64,000 nt of DNA from contig NZ_KE386569.1 of the NCBI RefSeq assembly GCF_000427625.1, positions 952,215 through 1,016,214 of the forward strand. The letters run 5' to 3'. The translations under genes were made by a program, and so were the position numbers. Below, one piece after another: positions 1 through 8,899 of the stretch; the first letter of the stretch is position 1, and each line of letters starts with the position of its first letter. Source of the stretch: Methylobacter luteus IMV-B-3098 (GTDB lineage Bacteria; Pseudomonadota; Gammaproteobacteria; Methylococcales; Methylomonadaceae). Under the pieces are notes generated by a model that had not been told where the DNA came from, made no database searches, and saw only the letters and a program-made list of their open reading frames with translations.

Positions 1-211
1 AGCCTGGAATGCTTACCTTGGAACCCCAGTCCGCAGAACAAGACGGGAGTGAAACCGTATCGCCGGATGCCGCCCTGTCTATAGCGGATTGCACGTCTGA
101 CTGGGAGCAGCCCGAAGCATTGATAGTCGCAGCCTCTGAGTAATTTGTTACGCCAACTGTTCCCAATAATAAGAACGCAAGACGACGGATTTTAAGAGTT
201 GATGTATTCAT
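1..211 (-). CDS. Secreted protein, N-terminal fragment (likely right-handed beta-helix family)
   Basis: The minus strand opens at an ATG at 211 and stays open to the window edge, so only the first 70 residues are visible. They start with a basic stretch (KIRRLAF), a hydrophobic core and an Ala-rich cleavage region (YSEAA), which is a Sec signal peptide. The mature start has a conserved-looking Cys, then SDVQSAIDRAASGDTV and a Pro-Ser-Cys-containing segment. This pattern (about one residue in from a Cys, an AI-AA-GDTV turn, then a strand) opens many pectate-lyase-like parallel beta-helix surface proteins. A Shine-Dalgarno-like AGGAAA lies just upstream. The rest of the gene is outside the window, so the fold is inferred from a short segment only. 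Confidence 0.6.
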   Translation of the reverse strand, partial: MNTSTLKIRRLAFLLLGTVGVTNYSEAATINASGCSQSDVQSAIDRAASGDTVSLPSCSADWGSKVSIPG

Positions 212-831
212 AAAATTTTTCCTAGCTCTTTAATTGCATGAGCTTACTTGTTTTATTACCTACAACGATTAACCATAAAACATCAAAGATGCGCTATTCA
301 TGATCATGTTGCGTAGTCAATTGAAAGTTAAGGTTTTCGTCATGCAGGGCAATCGCGCTATCCCTTGAGTTTCAGCCTCCTGTTCATGCTGAATCAAGGA
401 CAATAAGAGGGCAAAAACATCAGCTTTTATTTAATCGCTGAATATATGCCACAAACCGGGCAGCTTTTAGAAGCCGCGAGCGCAAATATTGATCTGCATA
501 GTTATAGGTTTGTTTTATCACCGTATGTGCTTATCAATGGCGCTGAAACAGATGCGGAATGATCCGTCTTCATCGCTAAAACTTAAATCGGCATGATTAC
601 TCATGCACTGACTATAAGTCTGGAGTTTATTGATAAGGGTTGCATACATGGGATAAATCGCTTTCATTACTTCAATTCATTGATGGCAGGTAGTGTTCTC
701 AAAAATTTGACGTTATCTGTGAGTCAGCTTCTATGTAGCTCTGATTCACGCCGGATAGTCGAAGGATGCTGGCCTCGTTCAGCGAGGCCAACCTCCATCG
801 CCATGCCGTTTAAACGGTCAGTGATTCAGGA
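212..831. other. Intergenic stretch between two minus-strand genes
   Basis: No convincing gene was found; the one open frame of 80 codons at 593-835 on the plus strand has no ribosome binding site and no recognisable composition. It contains a 7-bp-stem hairpin at 771-789 (GGCCTCG/CGAGGCC) just downstream of the 832-2418 gene, which may end its transcript although no T-run follows, and a 12-bp perfect palindrome at 806-817. The promoter of the partial gene at 211 should lie near the left end of this stretch. Confidence 0.4.
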
Positions 832-2418
832 TTAATACCCATTTCCATACATTGACATTGACGCATTGGCTTTATAGCCGGCTTTCGAACCCGCCCATGT
901 TTTGGGTAAGTTCTTCAGCATAGTGCGACCTGTGCTCTTTTCCATCAAACCTTTTCCTGATCCCACCCGGTCCAGGAATCCCACCTCTCCATTCGGTCCC
1001 AGTATCGCAATCCAGTAAGGTTTGCCAGGGCTCACAGCAACTCCGGCAACCGGAACTGAGTTCCATGCCTCAGGCTTAACGGTGTTCAATTTGCCTTGAG
1101 CGACAAGAGTCCCTGGATGTCCGTTATTATCCTTATAGATACCGGCAATCAGCTGCTTGGCGGTTGTGCTGGCGTCCAGATAAACCTTCACTTGGGTTAT
1201 TACGCGGGCCTTTGCAGGCACTGTCTGGAACGCTTGTGCAATGCCCTGCGGTGCGTATTCGATCCAAGGTTCTTCGTTTTTGTCCCCCATAATAAACTTC
1301 GGAGGATTTGAAACACTAACCGCGGTCTTCAAGTTATTCTGGACTTCCTTGGCGTTCAAAGCTCGATTGTAAATCCGTACCTCATCAATATAGCCCTTGA
1401 AATACGCACCCCAATTATTGCTTCCTCCGATGCGCAGTACGCCGTCGGATGCTTGAATCAGGCTACTTGCCTCGCCTTTGGCGACTTCGACGCCATTCAC
1501 ATAAATCCGTCCATACTGTCCATCATAGGTCGATACTAAATGGCTCCATTGATTCGCCGGCAACTGGTTAGAGCCGGAGAGGCCATGGCGAGAACTTCCG
1601 TCATCGAAAGTGGAAACAGGCCGATTATCATCATCATTGGCATAAAGGTTGTAGGCCGCTCCTTCAGGACTTTCCTTTGCGATTACAGTTCTTCCGCCAG
1701 TTAGCGGAGACTGTGGATAGACCCATGCTTCGAGAGTCATGCCGGTCGAAAGATCCAATGATGCGCTGTCCTTGACTGTGACAAAATCATTCACGCCATC
1801 AAACTGCAGCGCTTTTCCATATTTACCTTTAGCGATTCTGACGGCTTCTTTAATAGTGCCGTGGTTGCTTTTACCCGAGGCATCCGCGACAGTATTGCCG
1901 CTGGCTTCCTCAAATCCATAGGCTGCCACCAGGCCGTTATTACTGTTAGCTGTAACTTTACCCCCGGTAGTACCCCCGGTACCCCCGGTAGTTCCTCCGG
2001 TTGTGCCCCCGCTAGTTCCTCCGGTTGTGCCTCCAGTAGTACCTCCGGTAGTTCCTCCGGTAGTTCCTCCGGTAGTTGTTGTGGCAGGCACTTTTTTGGT
2101 GACTTCATTAGAATAGCCACTTTCGGTTTTCCGACCCGCATCATAAGCCTTTACCGCGGCATAGTATGTGGCACCTTCTTTCGCTCCTGTGATTGTGAGC
2201 GTGGTCTTGTTGCCCACATCGATGTTGGCGGTGTATTTGCCGCTGGCTTCGCCATACGACACGATATAACCGCCGACATTGGCCGATCTGCTGGCATCCC
2301 AGGCGAGGTTCACGTTGGCCGCGAACAGCGGGCCACTACATAAAAACAGGGCGAGTCCGGCCGACCCAAAGCGCGGAAAAAGCTCGCGCAAGGAAGTACT
2401 TGTAAAATAATTGTTCAT
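832..2418 (-). CDS. Secreted fibronectin type III / LamG-domain protein
   Basis: A 528-residue exported protein. The order is: signal peptide (about 1-33, ending in FAA), one FN3 domain (about 34-112, with the WDAS start and the GY-V-YG strand), a Gly/Thr linker of GGTT units (about 113-155), a LamG/concanavalin-like domain (about 165-365; AYGFEEASG start, DEVRIYNRAL end) and a C-terminal beta-sandwich of about 150 residues that I cannot name. LamG and FN3 domains bind carbohydrate or protein outside the cell, so a surface or matrix role is likely. I chose ATG 2418 over 2430 because the paralogue at 8711 starts at the same MNNYF with a clear AGGAGG. The first 186 nt are almost identical to that paralogue in inverted orientation, whereas the C-terminal halves are unrelated. 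Confidence 0.8.
   Translation of the reverse strand: MNNYFTSTSLRELFPRFGSAGLALFLCSGPLFAANVNLAWDASRSANVGGYIVSYGEASGKYTANIDVGNKTTLTITGAKEGATYYAAVKAYDAGRKTESGYSNEVTKKVPATTTTGGTTGGTTGGTTGGTTGGTSGGTTGGTTGGTGGTTGGKVTANSNNGLVAAYGFEEASGNTVADASGKSNHGTIKEAVRIAKGKYGKALQFDGVNDFVTVKDSASLDLSTGMTLEAWVYPQSPLTGGRTVIAKESPEGAAYNLYANDDDNRPVSTFDDGSSRHGLSGSNQLPANQWSHLVSTYDGQYGRIYVNGVEVAKGEASSLIQASDGVLRIGGSNNWGAYFKGYIDEVRIYNRALNAKEVQNNLKTAVSVSNPPKFIMGDKNEEPWIEYAPQGIAQAFQTVPAKARVITQVKVYLDASTTAKQLIAGIYKDNNGHPGTLVAQGKLNTVKPEAWNSVPVAGVAVSPGKPYWIAILGPNGEVGFLDRVGSGKGLMEKSTGRTMLKNLPKTWAGSKAGYKANASMSMYGNGY
1961..2080 (-). repeat. 12-nt repeat tract coding for the GGTT/GGTS linker
   Basis: About ten degenerate copies of a 12-nt unit (plus-strand sense roughly GGTAGTTCCTCC) encode consecutive Gly-Gly-Thr-Thr or Gly-Gly-Thr-Ser blocks between the FN3 and LamG domains. 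The unit is a multiple of three, so gain or loss of copies would change linker length without breaking the frame. Confidence 0.8.
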
Positions 2419-2428
2419 AATAATTTCC
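2230..2428 (-). repeat. Inverted repeat arm A (shared FN3-gene start)
   Basis: Read on the minus strand from the ATG at 2418, the first 186 nt differ from the plus-strand copy at 8711 at only four positions by my alignment. Similarity continues a few bases before the ATG and decays to clearly diverged sequence after about codon 63. With arm B it brackets the flippase/glycosyltransferase cluster in inverted orientation. Confidence 0.85.
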
Positions 2429-2430
2429 AT

Positions 2431-3327
2431 GGCCCTCTTAAATTATAGGAATCGGGCTTAAGGTTAGTAGATGACTTTAAAATGTTATGGGGAAGGTCAA
2501 CTAAACAAAATGCAGGCTAGTCTCGTTTTTCTTTTTATGAATAAAGGCGAAAAACAGAATTTGAAAAACAGCAAAGGCGCTATTCAAATTCATGCTAGCC
2601 AGTTGAGCATCAGTCTATTGATAAGTGTTTGTACTAATGGATATTTCCACTGAACAGCCGGATAATAAAATTGAAATCGTTGCTTATGGCCGTAATACAA
2701 AAGCCAATGGGTTTTAAAGGCTTCCACCACTCAGTCAATTGACTAGATAATCCCCATGAACCCAACATGTTAAAAGCTTCTAAAAGCGCTAATTAAGTTG
2801 AAAAAGACAGTAAATTTTTATTCCTCTTTGTAACTAAAGCAGGACTCATGGTAAGGGGCTTTAATTAAAACACTCTTAAATCTACGCAAAATTACCTAAG
2901 TAGAATCACCTAAATCGTTTTTGATTAACAAGATGGTTAGCCAGGCCCAGGCCTTGAGCGTTGGGATGGCTTATATTTGGTAGCCAATCCATTGCGGGAA
3001 CTTGTCATGTTAATAAAGCGTATTCAACTTCAATCAGGGCAATTGATGCCTGTTTCCAAGTTTGCTAACGAAGCCTTTGGCTCGGTTATTCTGGAGAAAT
3101 GCTTTAAATCACAGGGGTTTAGTTGTGTGCATTGCGACAAGATTGCATGAAGGCTTATGAAGGCTTATGTAAGACAGATCGATCGCGCAATACCTTGCTC
3201 CACTGTTCCGGCTAACGCTCCGATACCGAGGCATAACGTGAAGGCTTTCCTGTGGGGCTATAGTCACCAAGCCCTGAAACGATGCTTGATTCATTCGGCT
3301 GAAGCAATCCGCTAACCAGAAACTGCC
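2431..3327. other. Long AT-rich intergenic region before the flippase gene
   Basis: About 900 bases between divergent genes. I see no gene: open frames at 2471-2653 and 3109-3342 lack ribosome binding sites and family resemblance. It holds a tandem 10-base direct repeat at 3148-3167 (TGAAGGCTTA twice) and a 12-bp palindrome near 2734 (AGTCAATTGACT). Promoters for the genes at 2418 (minus) and 3328 (plus) must lie here, but none stands out clearly enough to place. Confidence 0.4.
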
Positions 3328-5058
3328 ATGACAAAAAAACATACCTACGGCCAGATTTTAAAATCTTCAGCGGTAATTGGCGGATCGACATTGCTGAATA
3401 TTGCCATTGGGATTATCCGCACCAAGGCCATGGCAATGTTGCTAGGGCCGTCGGGCGTGGGATTGATGGGACTGTATGCATCGATTACCGAACTTACGAT
3501 TAATATTGCCGGAATGGGCATTAATAGCAGTGGCGTGCGGCAGATTGCCGAGGCAGTTGGTTCCGGCGACACAGAGAGGATCGCCCGAACAGCCACAGTG
3601 CTGAGACGAGTATCGATTTTTCTCGGAATACTTGGGGCTGTTTTACTGGCGGTATTCTCCGGGCCCGTGTCCACTTTTACATTTGGGAATGATCAGCACA
3701 AGTTCGCCGTAACATTGCTTTCACTCGTTGTGTTTTTCAGTACGGTATCAGCCGGGCAGGGAGCCTTGATTCAAGGGATGCGGCGCATCTCCGATTTGGC
3801 CAAGATGGGGATATTGGGGACGCTCTTCGGCACATTCATCAGTATTCCCATGATATATTTCTTTCGTGAAGAGGGGGTGGCGCCAGCGCTCGTACTTGTT
3901 GCCGCGATGACGATCCTCACGTCATGGTGGTACAGCCGGAAAATACCTATTTTCACACCTTCAATAACAGCCTCTCAATTGGGACATGAAGCAGCCGCTC
4001 TGTTGAAGCTCGGCTTCGCATTCATGGCCAGTGGCCTGTTAATGGCCGGGGCCTCCTATGTGGTACGCATTATCGTTGTTCGCCAAGTCGGCTACGACGC
4101 AGCCGGATTGTATCAGTCTGCCTGGTCGCTAGGGGGACTCTATATCGGGTTCATTTTGCAGGCTATAGGCGCGGACTTTTATCCCCGTTTGACCGCTGTA
4201 GCCAATGACAATACCGACTGCAATCGTATGGTAAACGAACAGGCTTATGTCAGTTTATTGCTGGCGGGGCCGGGCGTGATTGCCACGCTGGTATTTGCGC
4301 CACTGGTCATAGCGCTTTTCTATACTCCCCAATTTCAAGGTGCCGTGGAAGTTTTGCGCTGGCTATGTTTAGGGATGGCCTTGCGTGTAATTTCATGGCC
4401 TATGGGCTGTATTATTGCGGCAAAAGGCGCTCAAAACTTTTTTCTGTTTTCCGAGGTGGCCTGGACTGTTGTCTACCTTGGCCTTGCGTGGGTGTGCGTG
4501 GGTTTTTTCAGCTTGAACGGTGTCGGTATTGCATTCTTTGCATCGTACATTTTTCATGTATTTATGGTTTATTTAATTGTCAGACGACTTAGCGGTTTTC
4601 GCTGGTCCGCTGCGAACATACAATTAAGTTTTCTCTTTCTTGCCTTGATCGGGGTGGTTTTCAGCAGCTTCTACGTATTGCCGCCATTGTTGGCGATGCT
4701 GGTGGGTGCGCTGGCTGTTTTGCTGAGCAGTGTTTATTCGGTTCAGGTTCTCCTTAATCTTGTCTCCCTGGCAGAGATTCCTCGCCCGGTGCTGAAGTTA
4801 CTGCAGTGGTTCCGTCTTATATCTTCCAGTTCCAGTGAATATGACGGCCTGGAACCTATGGGCGAAATGGAGGCGGATGGCACAATTGTGGGCAATAAGC
4901 CATCAGCATGCATAAAAGCGTTGATAGTTGCATTTATGCTCTGCCTTGTGTTTTCCATGTGGATTTACCGGTATCAAGGAGGATATGGATGGTCGGCTGA
5001 ATTGGGAGCTTTTGAGTCGAAGCTCGAGACGTTGCTATCAATTTTTTTGAGAAAATGA
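3328..5058 (+). CDS. Wzx-type polysaccharide flippase (O-antigen translocase family)
   Basis: A 576-residue integral membrane protein that would flip undecaprenyl-diphosphate-linked oligosaccharides across the inner membrane. The first about 490 residues carry some 12-14 hydrophobic helices. The N-terminus has the typical arrangement of an SS--IGGSTLLNI helix, a RTKAMAMLLGPSGVGLMGLY segment and a helix with GMGINSSGVRQIAEA, as in WzxE-like members of the MOP exporter superfamily. A cytoplasmic loop of about 60 residues and one extra C-terminal helix (about 535-555) extend it beyond the usual about 420-480 residues. It is followed by three glycosyltransferase genes on the same strand, as expected for an oligosaccharide-unit cluster. 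No matching polymerase or initiating transferase is visible nearby. The Shine-Dalgarno is weak. Confidence 0.88.
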   Translation: MTKKHTYGQILKSSAVIGGSTLLNIAIGIIRTKAMAMLLGPSGVGLMGLYASITELTINIAGMGINSSGVRQIAEAVGSGDTERIARTATVLRRVSIFLGILGAVLLAVFSGPVSTFTFGNDQHKFAVTLLSLVVFFSTVSAGQGALIQGMRRISDLAKMGILGTLFGTFISIPMIYFFREEGVAPALVLVAAMTILTSWWYSRKIPIFTPSITASQLGHEAAALLKLGFAFMASGLLMAGASYVVRIIVVRQVGYDAAGLYQSAWSLGGLYIGFILQAIGADFYPRLTAVANDNTDCNRMVNEQAYVSLLLAGPGVIATLVFAPLVIALFYTPQFQGAVEVLRWLCLGMALRVISWPMGCIIAAKGAQNFFLFSEVAWTVVYLGLAWVCVGFFSLNGVGIAFFASYIFHVFMVYLIVRRLSGFRWSAANIQLSFLFLALIGVVFSSFYVLPPLLAMLVGALAVLLSSVYSVQVLLNLVSLAEIPRPVLKLLQWFRLISSSSSEYDGLEPMGEMEADGTIVGNKPSACIKALIVAFMLCLVFSMWIYRYQGGYGWSAELGAFESKLETLLSIFLRK

Positions 5059-5222
5059 AGTCCGGCTCTGGTCGTTATATACAAGAAGGCGAGTACAGAC
5101 ATCGGGCATCTGTCCGGAATAACCGGCTCTGTCCTGTGCCGTTGACTATTTACGCTAGCTCTGCTGCATTTCCATTAATGCGGAATTGTTTCTTATCTAG
5201 CGCTATTTGGAAGGATTGTTGA

Positions 5223-6200
5223 ATGAGTTCTATCGATGTGATAGTGCCTTGCTACCGCTATGGACATTTCTTGAGAGAATGCGTGAAGAGTGTTCTGTCT
5301 CAGTCCGTGCCTGATGTGCGTGTTTTGATCATTGATGATGCCTCGCCGGATAATACGAGTGAAGTCGCGGTTGATCTTGCGGGGCAGGATTCCAGAGTAA
5401 GCGTCTTACGACACTTTACCAATAAAGGACACATTGCCACTTTCAATGAGGGGATAGAATGGGCTTCTGCTGATTACTTTTTGCTTCTTTCGGCAGACGA
5501 CTATTTATTGCCGGGTGCTCTAGGCCGGGCGATTGCTCTAATGGATAATCATCCTGAAGTGGGACTCACTTTTGGCAAGGCCATTATGCTTAATGATCAC
5601 GCAATGGCAGAGCAGCCCATTATGAATGAAGGAAGTTGGCGCATATTGAAAGGATTGGAGTTCATTGAACTCAGCGGGGCGCGCAACATTGTATTTGCGC
5701 CCACTGTCGTGGTAAGAACGGAGCTACAGAAACGGTTAGGCGGATATCGCGCCGAACTTACTCATACGGGCGATATGGAGATGTGGCTGCGGTTTGCGGC
5801 ACATGCTTCAGTCGGAATGTCTGAAGCCTATCAGGCGGTCTATCGTCGCCATTCTGATAACATGTCGCTCGAATATCTGGGCAAGTCTTGGTTGCCAGAC
5901 CTTCAGCAGAGGGCGTACGCTTTTAATATCTTCTTCCAAACCTGCAGCGATGTTCTGCCGAATGCTCAACAGCTTCATCGCAAATTACTTTGGTTGCTTG
6001 CCTGCGAAGCGGTTGGTTTTGCAAGTGCTGCATTTAACGAAGGCAAAATGGAGGTTTCCGAAGCGATTTCTGAATTTGCACTCGGTATTTGCCCGGAAAT
6101 CAAGAGATCGTTGCCATGGGCAAAGCTGGCCTGTAAACGAGCTATGAGTTACGAGACATGGCGCGCTTTGCAGCCGATTGTCGCCAAAATCCGCAAGTGA
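5223..6200 (+). CDS. Family 2 glycosyltransferase
   Basis: A 325-residue cytoplasmic inverting glycosyltransferase of the GT-A fold. The nucleotide-binding start IDVIVPCYRYGHFLRECVKS is followed by LIIDDASPDNT and the metal-binding SADDYLL, the GT2 DXD equivalent. A later acidic motif (THTGDMEMWLRFA) matches the ED-like catalytic base region. It transfers a nucleotide-activated sugar to a lipid-linked or protein acceptor; the donor cannot be told from sequence. GGAAGG precedes the ATG by a slightly long spacer. It lies 164 bases after the flippase and belongs to the same polysaccharide cluster. Confidence 0.88.
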   Translation: MSSIDVIVPCYRYGHFLRECVKSVLSQSVPDVRVLIIDDASPDNTSEVAVDLAGQDSRVSVLRHFTNKGHIATFNEGIEWASADYFLLLSADDYLLPGALGRAIALMDNHPEVGLTFGKAIMLNDHAMAEQPIMNEGSWRILKGLEFIELSGARNIVFAPTVVVRTELQKRLGGYRAELTHTGDMEMWLRFAAHASVGMSEAYQAVYRRHSDNMSLEYLGKSWLPDLQQRAYAFNIFFQTCSDVLPNAQQLHRKLLWLLACEAVGFASAAFNEGKMEVSEAISEFALGICPEIKRSLPWAKLACKRAMSYETWRALQPIVAKIRK

Positions 6201-6375
6201 TTGCTGTTGGAGCGACAGGCGAAATTGGCCTATGGCAGATGGGCGGTACGTTCAGTACCTGAATGGCAGTATGGACAAGATGTAAACAGGCTATGCGCCT
6301 GTGAATAATACGACGTTGGTTTTTTTTATTTTTCCCTCAACGTCCATTTATAAATCTACTTGGCTTTATAAAGAT

Positions 6376-7341
6376 ATGTCTGACTATGCTAACGTTTCTA
6401 ATGAAAAAGAGGATTCAGGACGGCTTCCCCTCCCAATAGTGCTTGCTTGTGATGAGGCTTATGCGATGCCTTTGGCAACCACTCTCAGGTCGATTGTAGA
6501 GGCAAATCAAAACAGCTGGCCTCTCGATTTTCACGTTCTCGCGAATGGCCTCTCCGACAATACGCAACAGAAAGTGCTTAACTCCCTGCCCAAGGGATCG
6601 GCAACCATCCGCTGGGTGCCGGTGGACCTGGCGCTTTTCAGGAAGTTCTCGACCCTGTCGTACATTTCCAAAATGACTTATGCGCGTTTTGTAATTCCCG
6701 AGATTTTTCCTGACTGCGTATCGAGAGTCTTGTATCTGGACGCGGACATCCTTGTTCTCGACGATCTTCAGCCGCTTTGGGAAGCGCCCCTGGAGGGATT
6801 TATCGTGGGAGCCATACTGGATGGTCTGGACTCACTGATTAAGCGGGGAGAGCCAGGTCTCGACGGGGTGCCTAGAGTCCGGGAGTACTTCAACGCCGGT
6901 GTTCTTCTCATTGACCTCCAGCGCTGGCGGAAGGAACGGATCTCGGAGAAAGCGCTGGCATATCTCAATCAGTATCCCCAGTCGCCGTATTCGGATCAGG
7001 ACGCTCTCAACGTCGCCTGCGACGGCTTGTGGAAAAAGCTGGATTCGCGATGGAACTTCCAGGATTTTTATGAGAAAAAAAGGCTCTCAAACATGATTCC
7101 GGCGCAGCGGCCCGGGATTGTGCACTTTGTGTGTAATCCGAAACCCTGGGACCCAAGCAGGCCCAACTTGAATGCTGCCTTTTACGATGCCTTTCGAGGC
7201 CGGACTTGTTTTGCCCGCACTCCCCTGGATAAGTTATGCGACACACTTCAGGGCTATTGGCATCAATTGAAAGATGTTCTGAGACAATACCCGTTTATTC
7301 GAGTCATCTGGAGCAAGGTTAGAGAGGTAAGATGGACGTAG
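6376..7341 (+). CDS. Family 8 glycosyltransferase (LPS glycosyltransferase type)
   Basis: A retaining glycosyltransferase of about 321 residues. It opens with LPIVLACDEAYAMPLATTLRS, the GT8 donor-site start, and carries YLDADILV (Asp-Ala-Asp metal site), FNAGVLLIDLQRWR, SDQDALNVA and a late FVCNPKPWD histidine-free variant of the usual HF-G--KPW motif. These are the ordered landmarks of WaaJ/WaaI and glycogenin-like enzymes that use UDP-sugars. The frame is open from a GTG at 6301, but residues before 6376 look unlike a glycosyltransferase start; ATG 6376 is my choice, although neither start has a good ribosome binding site. It sits between two GT2 genes of the same cluster. Confidence 0.85.
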   Translation: MSDYANVSNEKEDSGRLPLPIVLACDEAYAMPLATTLRSIVEANQNSWPLDFHVLANGLSDNTQQKVLNSLPKGSATIRWVPVDLALFRKFSTLSYISKMTYARFVIPEIFPDCVSRVLYLDADILVLDDLQPLWEAPLEGFIVGAILDGLDSLIKRGEPGLDGVPRVREYFNAGVLLIDLQRWRKERISEKALAYLNQYPQSPYSDQDALNVACDGLWKKLDSRWNFQDFYEKKRLSNMIPAQRPGIVHFVCNPKPWDPSRPNLNAAFYDAFRGRTCFARTPLDKLCDTLQGYWHQLKDVLRQYPFIRVIWSKVREVRWT

Positions 7342-7541
7342 CCGAATAAAAAATTGCTGAATTTTTGCTTTGGAGTTTTGACCTGCGCGCCGCTGAGAGA
7401 TCCAAGGATATTGTTCCTTTATGCCTTTGGACATCTCTTCGCAATTTAATATTAACCGATCGAAGTCTGTTAGCAATTATTGAGATAATTTAACTTAGTT
7501 AAGAGCGGGAGAATCTCAACCATAAAACAGGATAAAAGCCA

Positions 7542-8531
7542 ATGGTCAGTAAATCTCCTTTAGTTTCCGTTGTGATTCCAACTTACAATCGCGCACTCTT
7601 TGTAGGTGAGGCGATTGAAAGTGTCTTGAGTCAAACATTTACTGACTATGAAATTATTGTCGTGGACGATGGGTCCACGGATAACACCAGGGAATGCCTT
7701 AAGCGGTATGGAAACAGCATCAAATATATATATCAAGAGAACTCCGGTGTAAGCGCTGCGAGAAATACGGGTATAAAAAACGCCAGCGGTACATGGCTGG
7801 CCTTTCTGGATTCTGATGACAAATTCAGAGCGGAGTATCTTGCCATGCAAATGGAGCGGGCAGGCCAGTTTCCTGGCATATGCATGCAGACGACAGACTG
7901 CCAGACCTGCGAATGGGAAGTCAACCGGTGCACTTACTTCCGAATGAATGGGGTTATGGCTGAACTTAAAGGGCGGGACTATTTGTTGGTTACCGAGCCC
8001 TTTCGTTTTGTCGTTATGCATTCGCCATGGCAGGTAGGATCAACGGTTTTTCATCGCGATGCCATACAGAACGCCGGACTATTCGATACCACCTTCAATC
8101 TTTCCGAGGACTTCGATCTCATGGCGAGGGTGGCCCTTCAGGGGCCGTTCGGAATAATTGGGGAAGTGTTGGTCAATATGTACAGAAGGGAGGAATCAAC
8201 CGAGTGCCTGACTGACCAAATCAGGAAAACCCCTATTCAGGCCAGGGAATCGGAAGAAAAAGTATACAAGAAACTGCAAGCGATTCAGACGCTAAAACAT
8301 GAAGAGCGCAAGGCATTGAACGCACTGTTCAGCAGCAATCGGCGTGCGATAGGAAATCTCTTGCTAGAGCAGGGAGATATTGCCAATGCCAGGAGATCTT
8401 ACCGACAGGCGTTCTTCGTCGACCGGTCAGTACGCTCTCTGGCAAAGTATTTACTCTCTTATTTCCCGGTAAACGTAAATCTGTGGGTGAGCCAGAAGTT
8501 AAGAAAAAAACAAACGCTGATTCCTGAGTAA
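7542..8531 (+). CDS. Family 2 glycosyltransferase, third of the cluster
   Basis: A 329-residue GT2 enzyme. PLVSVVIPTYNRALFVGEAI, then IIVVDDGSTDNTRECL, then SGVSAARNTGIKNA and LAFLDSDDKF are textbook GT2 motifs; NLSEDFDLMARVALQG holds the likely catalytic acid region. The C-terminal about 90 residues are helical, TPR-like and possibly for oligomerisation. AGGATA precedes the ATG. Part of its own coding sequence (8059-8195) recurs in decayed form just downstream, showing that this locus has been duplicated or recombined. Confidence 0.88.
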   Translation: MVSKSPLVSVVIPTYNRALFVGEAIESVLSQTFTDYEIIVVDDGSTDNTRECLKRYGNSIKYIYQENSGVSAARNTGIKNASGTWLAFLDSDDKFRAEYLAMQMERAGQFPGICMQTTDCQTCEWEVNRCTYFRMNGVMAELKGRDYLLVTEPFRFVVMHSPWQVGSTVFHRDAIQNAGLFDTTFNLSEDFDLMARVALQGPFGIIGEVLVNMYRREESTECLTDQIRKTPIQARESEEKVYKKLQAIQTLKHEERKALNALFSSNRRAIGNLLLEQGDIANARRSYRQAFFVDRSVRSLAKYLLSYFPVNVNLWVSQKLRKKQTLIPE

Positions 8532-8567
8532 CGCTTACGGTTTTCCGGATATAGCTGCCGAGCCCAT

Positions 8568-8704
8568 GATGCCATAAAGAAAATCGGATTATTTGATACG
8601 GCCTTCAATCTTTCCAAGGACTTCGATCTCATGGCGAGGGTAGCCTTCAGGGGGCTTTCGGAATAATTGAAGAGATGTTGGTAGACATGTACAGAAAGGA
8701 GGAA
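8568..8704 (+). pseudogene. Decayed partial copy of the upstream GT2 gene
   Basis: This stretch aligns with 8059-8195 inside the preceding glycosyltransferase gene: the blocks CCTTCAATCTTTCC, GGACTTCGATCTCATGGCGA and the end ATGTACAGAA-GGAGGAA recur in order with scattered substitutions. A one-base loss near 8641 (GGGTAGCCTT against GGGTGGCCCTT) breaks the frame. Its 3' end supplies the AGGAGG used by the FN3 gene at 8711. It is either a remnant of a second tandem GT2 gene or a partial duplication. Confidence 0.85.
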
Positions 8705-8899
8705 ACGATTATGAACAATTATTTTACAAGTACTTCCTTGCGCGAGCTTTTTCCGCGCCTTGGGCCGGCCGGACTCGCGCTGTTTTTATGTAGTGGCCCG
8801 CTGTTCGCGGCCAACGTGAACCTCGCCTGGGATGCCAGCAGATCGGCCAATGTCGGCGGTTATATCGTGTCGTATGGCGAAGCCAGCGGCAAGTACACC
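8701..8899 (+). repeat. Inverted repeat arm B (shared FN3-gene start)
   Basis: This is the plus-strand partner of arm A at 2230-2428. Near-identity covers the signal peptide and first half of the FN3 domain; divergence sets in after the SGKYT codons. The two arms enclose about 6.3 kb with the flippase and three glycosyltransferases. Confidence 0.85.

Noticed and set aside
593..835. 80-codon open frame on the plus strand
   Set aside because: No ribosome binding site and no known pattern; it overlaps the tail of a supported minus-strand gene.
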